In this document: in pieces, positions 63,195 to 64,000 of the stretch | How positions within the stretch are numbered: position 1 is the first letter of the stretch | How the letters are laid out: each line of letters opens with the position of its first letter | Assembly: GCF_009828025.1 (NCBI RefSeq) | Contig: NZ_WTYA01000007.1 | Span: forward strand, 150,545-214,544 | DNA length: 64,000 nucleotides | Direction: 5' to 3' | From: Qipengyuania algicida | GTDB taxonomy: Bacteria; Pseudomonadota; Alphaproteobacteria; Sphingomonadales; Sphingomonadaceae | Made by a program: the position numbers and the translations under genes | The notes under the pieces: model-generated | The model's input: only the letters and a program-made list of their open reading frames with translations | Told to the model about the DNA's origin: nothing | The model's database searches: none

Positions 63195-63925
63195 ATCCCC
63201 AGCTCCGCCAAGTCGACTTCGCCAAGCGTCGATCCGCCGCGGTGGATTGGGGGCAGGGAGGCATAGGGGCTCAAGTGGGCTAGTCGCATCGCATCGGACT
63301 TGATCCAAGCGGCGAGGGCGTTCCAGCCTTCGACTATCAAATCGGGCGACGACCGCTCGGCGGAGCGCCAGTATAGTCCAGTCAGCCAAGTGGCGACCAC
63401 GTCGGTCTCGCAATAGTTCTCGATCTGTGTCCACTCGCCGCGCTCGACCAGATCGGCAACCTGTTCACCGGACGTATCGATCTTTACCGGGATGCCGAAG
63501 TTGGCGCAGGCATCCGCCAGCCGAAAGCGTGGCGCCGCCCCGTAGCCGGCCATCTCTTGCAGGAAGTCGACGTGAACGCCCTGTCGGAAGCGCGGCTGCG
63601 CATGGAGCTTGGCAATGGTCGGCGCCGGTTCGCCGGTGATGGCAGAACGATTGAGCAGAACCGGAATGTCGAAGCCAGCTCCGTTGAAGGTCTGCACTTC
63701 GAAAGCCTTCTCGATCGTTCGCTCCACCGACGCGACGATCGCACGCTCGCCCATCATGGACCTACTGTAGGTTTCTACATTGAAGTTGAGCCTGCCGTCG
63801 CGATCGCGCTCCACGATCAACGTGGACGCGCAAACCAGCTGGTGCAGTGGCCATGCCGGAAAGCCCGTCGTGCTATCATTACCGGCGCGCGCGAGTGTCT
63901 CCGGGTCGGTCATGGTCTCGATATC
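63191..63925 (-). pseudogene. PolB-type 3'-5' exonuclease, 5' end removed by an IS3-family insertion
   Basis: The protein has DnaQ/PolB-like exonuclease motifs II (TFNGAGFDIP, Asp82 counted from the ATG at 63913) and III (NYCETDVVATW, Tyr167 and Asp171). Motif I (DIET) is present in frame at 63914-63925, immediately before the ATG, but upstream of it the sequence becomes the end of an IS element and a stop codon follows within a few codons. Translation from the ATG would therefore lack the catalytic Asp and Glu of motif I. The gene is probably inactive, unless fused translation starts exist beyond what I can see. Confidence 0.72.
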
Positions 63926-64000
63926 TGAATAGCCCCGAGTTTTCTAGACGCCCTCGGTGCTCATCATCTGCTGCCGTTCGAACTCTACGGGTGACAGCAT
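63926..64000 (-). mobile_element. IS3-family insertion sequence, right end (continues beyond window)
   Basis: The terminal inverted repeat begins TGAATAGCCCCGAG at 63926, similar to the ends of IS51-group IS3 elements common in sphingomonads. The transposase end is encoded just inside. Confidence 0.75.
63944..64000 (-). CDS. IS3-family transposase OrfB, C-terminal end
   Basis: The last 18 codons read MLSPVEFERQQMMSTEGV and a stop. The SPVEFE segment is the standard C-terminus of IS3-family OrfB DDE transposases. The rest of the gene lies outside the window. Confidence 0.85.
   Translation of the reverse strand: MLSPVEFERQQMMSTEGV

Larger units (their letters stand above)
33568..64000. mobile_element. 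Genomic island integrated at tRNA-Pro (left end; right end outside window)
   Basis: The island is proposed from the tRNA-Pro fragment at its left edge, the visibly lower G+C and different codon use of nearly all genes to its right, its accessory catabolic content, and the relaxase-like gene and IS3-family element near the window end. No integrase is seen; for elements of this type it usually lies beside the intact tRNA, which must be beyond 64000. Confidence 0.7.

Noticed and set aside
33568..64000. A prophage
   Set aside because: No capsid, tail, terminase or lysis genes were seen; content is catabolic with a relaxase-like gene and an IS.
1..64000. CRISPR array or rRNA operon
   Set aside because: No regularly spaced long repeats and no rRNA-like sequence were found when reading through the window.

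Overview
The window reads as chromosomal DNA of an alphaproteobacterium of the order Sphingomonadales, probably close to Erythrobacteraceae or Novosphingobium. The left half is very GC-rich. It carries a recG / sdhE / mfd neighbourhood, large TonB-dependent receptors, and many short ATGA or TGATG gene junctions. No rRNA gene, intact tRNA gene or CRISPR array was seen.

Region 1 (1-7394) holds housekeeping genes: the 3' part of an EAL c-di-GMP phosphodiesterase, mfd, sdhE, a small secreted protein, and recG. Region 2 (7525-20181) looks like a peptidoglycan-recycling locus: AmpG permease, a cytosolic beta-lactamase-fold hydrolase, an S9 peptidase, MurQ etherase, a GlmS/NagB-II-type SIS deaminase, NagA, a BadF-type amino-sugar kinase and a PBP4-type DacB. 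A D-lactate dehydrogenase lies next to AmpG and could oxidise the D-lactate that MurQ releases. Region 3 (20194-28788) extends this to D-amino acids: a penicillin-acylase-family hydrolase, an N-acyl-D-amino-acid deacylase, a LysR regulator, a DgcN/DgcA pair for D-glutamate, and a dicarboxylate/amino acid:cation symporter. Region 4 (28937-33536) has a TonB receptor and a secreted beta-lactamase-fold hydrolase.

At 33568-33592 there is a bare 3' fragment of a tRNA-Pro gene (T-loop to CCA, minus strand). It marks the distal attachment site of a genomic island that must lie to its right. Everything from there to the window end has visibly lower G+C and is catabolic or mobile. Module A (33867-46563) carries a 2-aminobenzoyl-CoA monooxygenase/reductase-like enzyme with beta-oxidation-type partners, an aryl-2-oxoacid oxidoreductase (IorA/IorB type), a cyclase-family hydrolase, two MarR regulators and a thioesterase. 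My reading is a route from isatin through isatinate and 2-aminobenzoyl-CoA to ring opening. Module B (46798-53436) is a lipoprotein, a TonB receptor and two secreted or exported metallopeptidases, which suggests peptide capture. Module C (53511-62413) has a three-subunit flavin/iron-sulfur amino- or imino-acid oxidase, a DapA-family lyase, a Rid protein, a VOC protein, a LysR regulator, a sodium:solute symporter with its DUF3311 partner, and a metal-dependent amidohydrolase. At the right edge (62631-64000) a compact MobA/MobL-like relaxase gene is coupled to a PolB-type exonuclease gene whose 5' end has been cut by an IS3-family element.

In short, the left half appears specialised for salvage of cell-wall sugars and D-amino acids. 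The right half is an acquired island for amino-aromatic and peptide or imino-acid catabolism.
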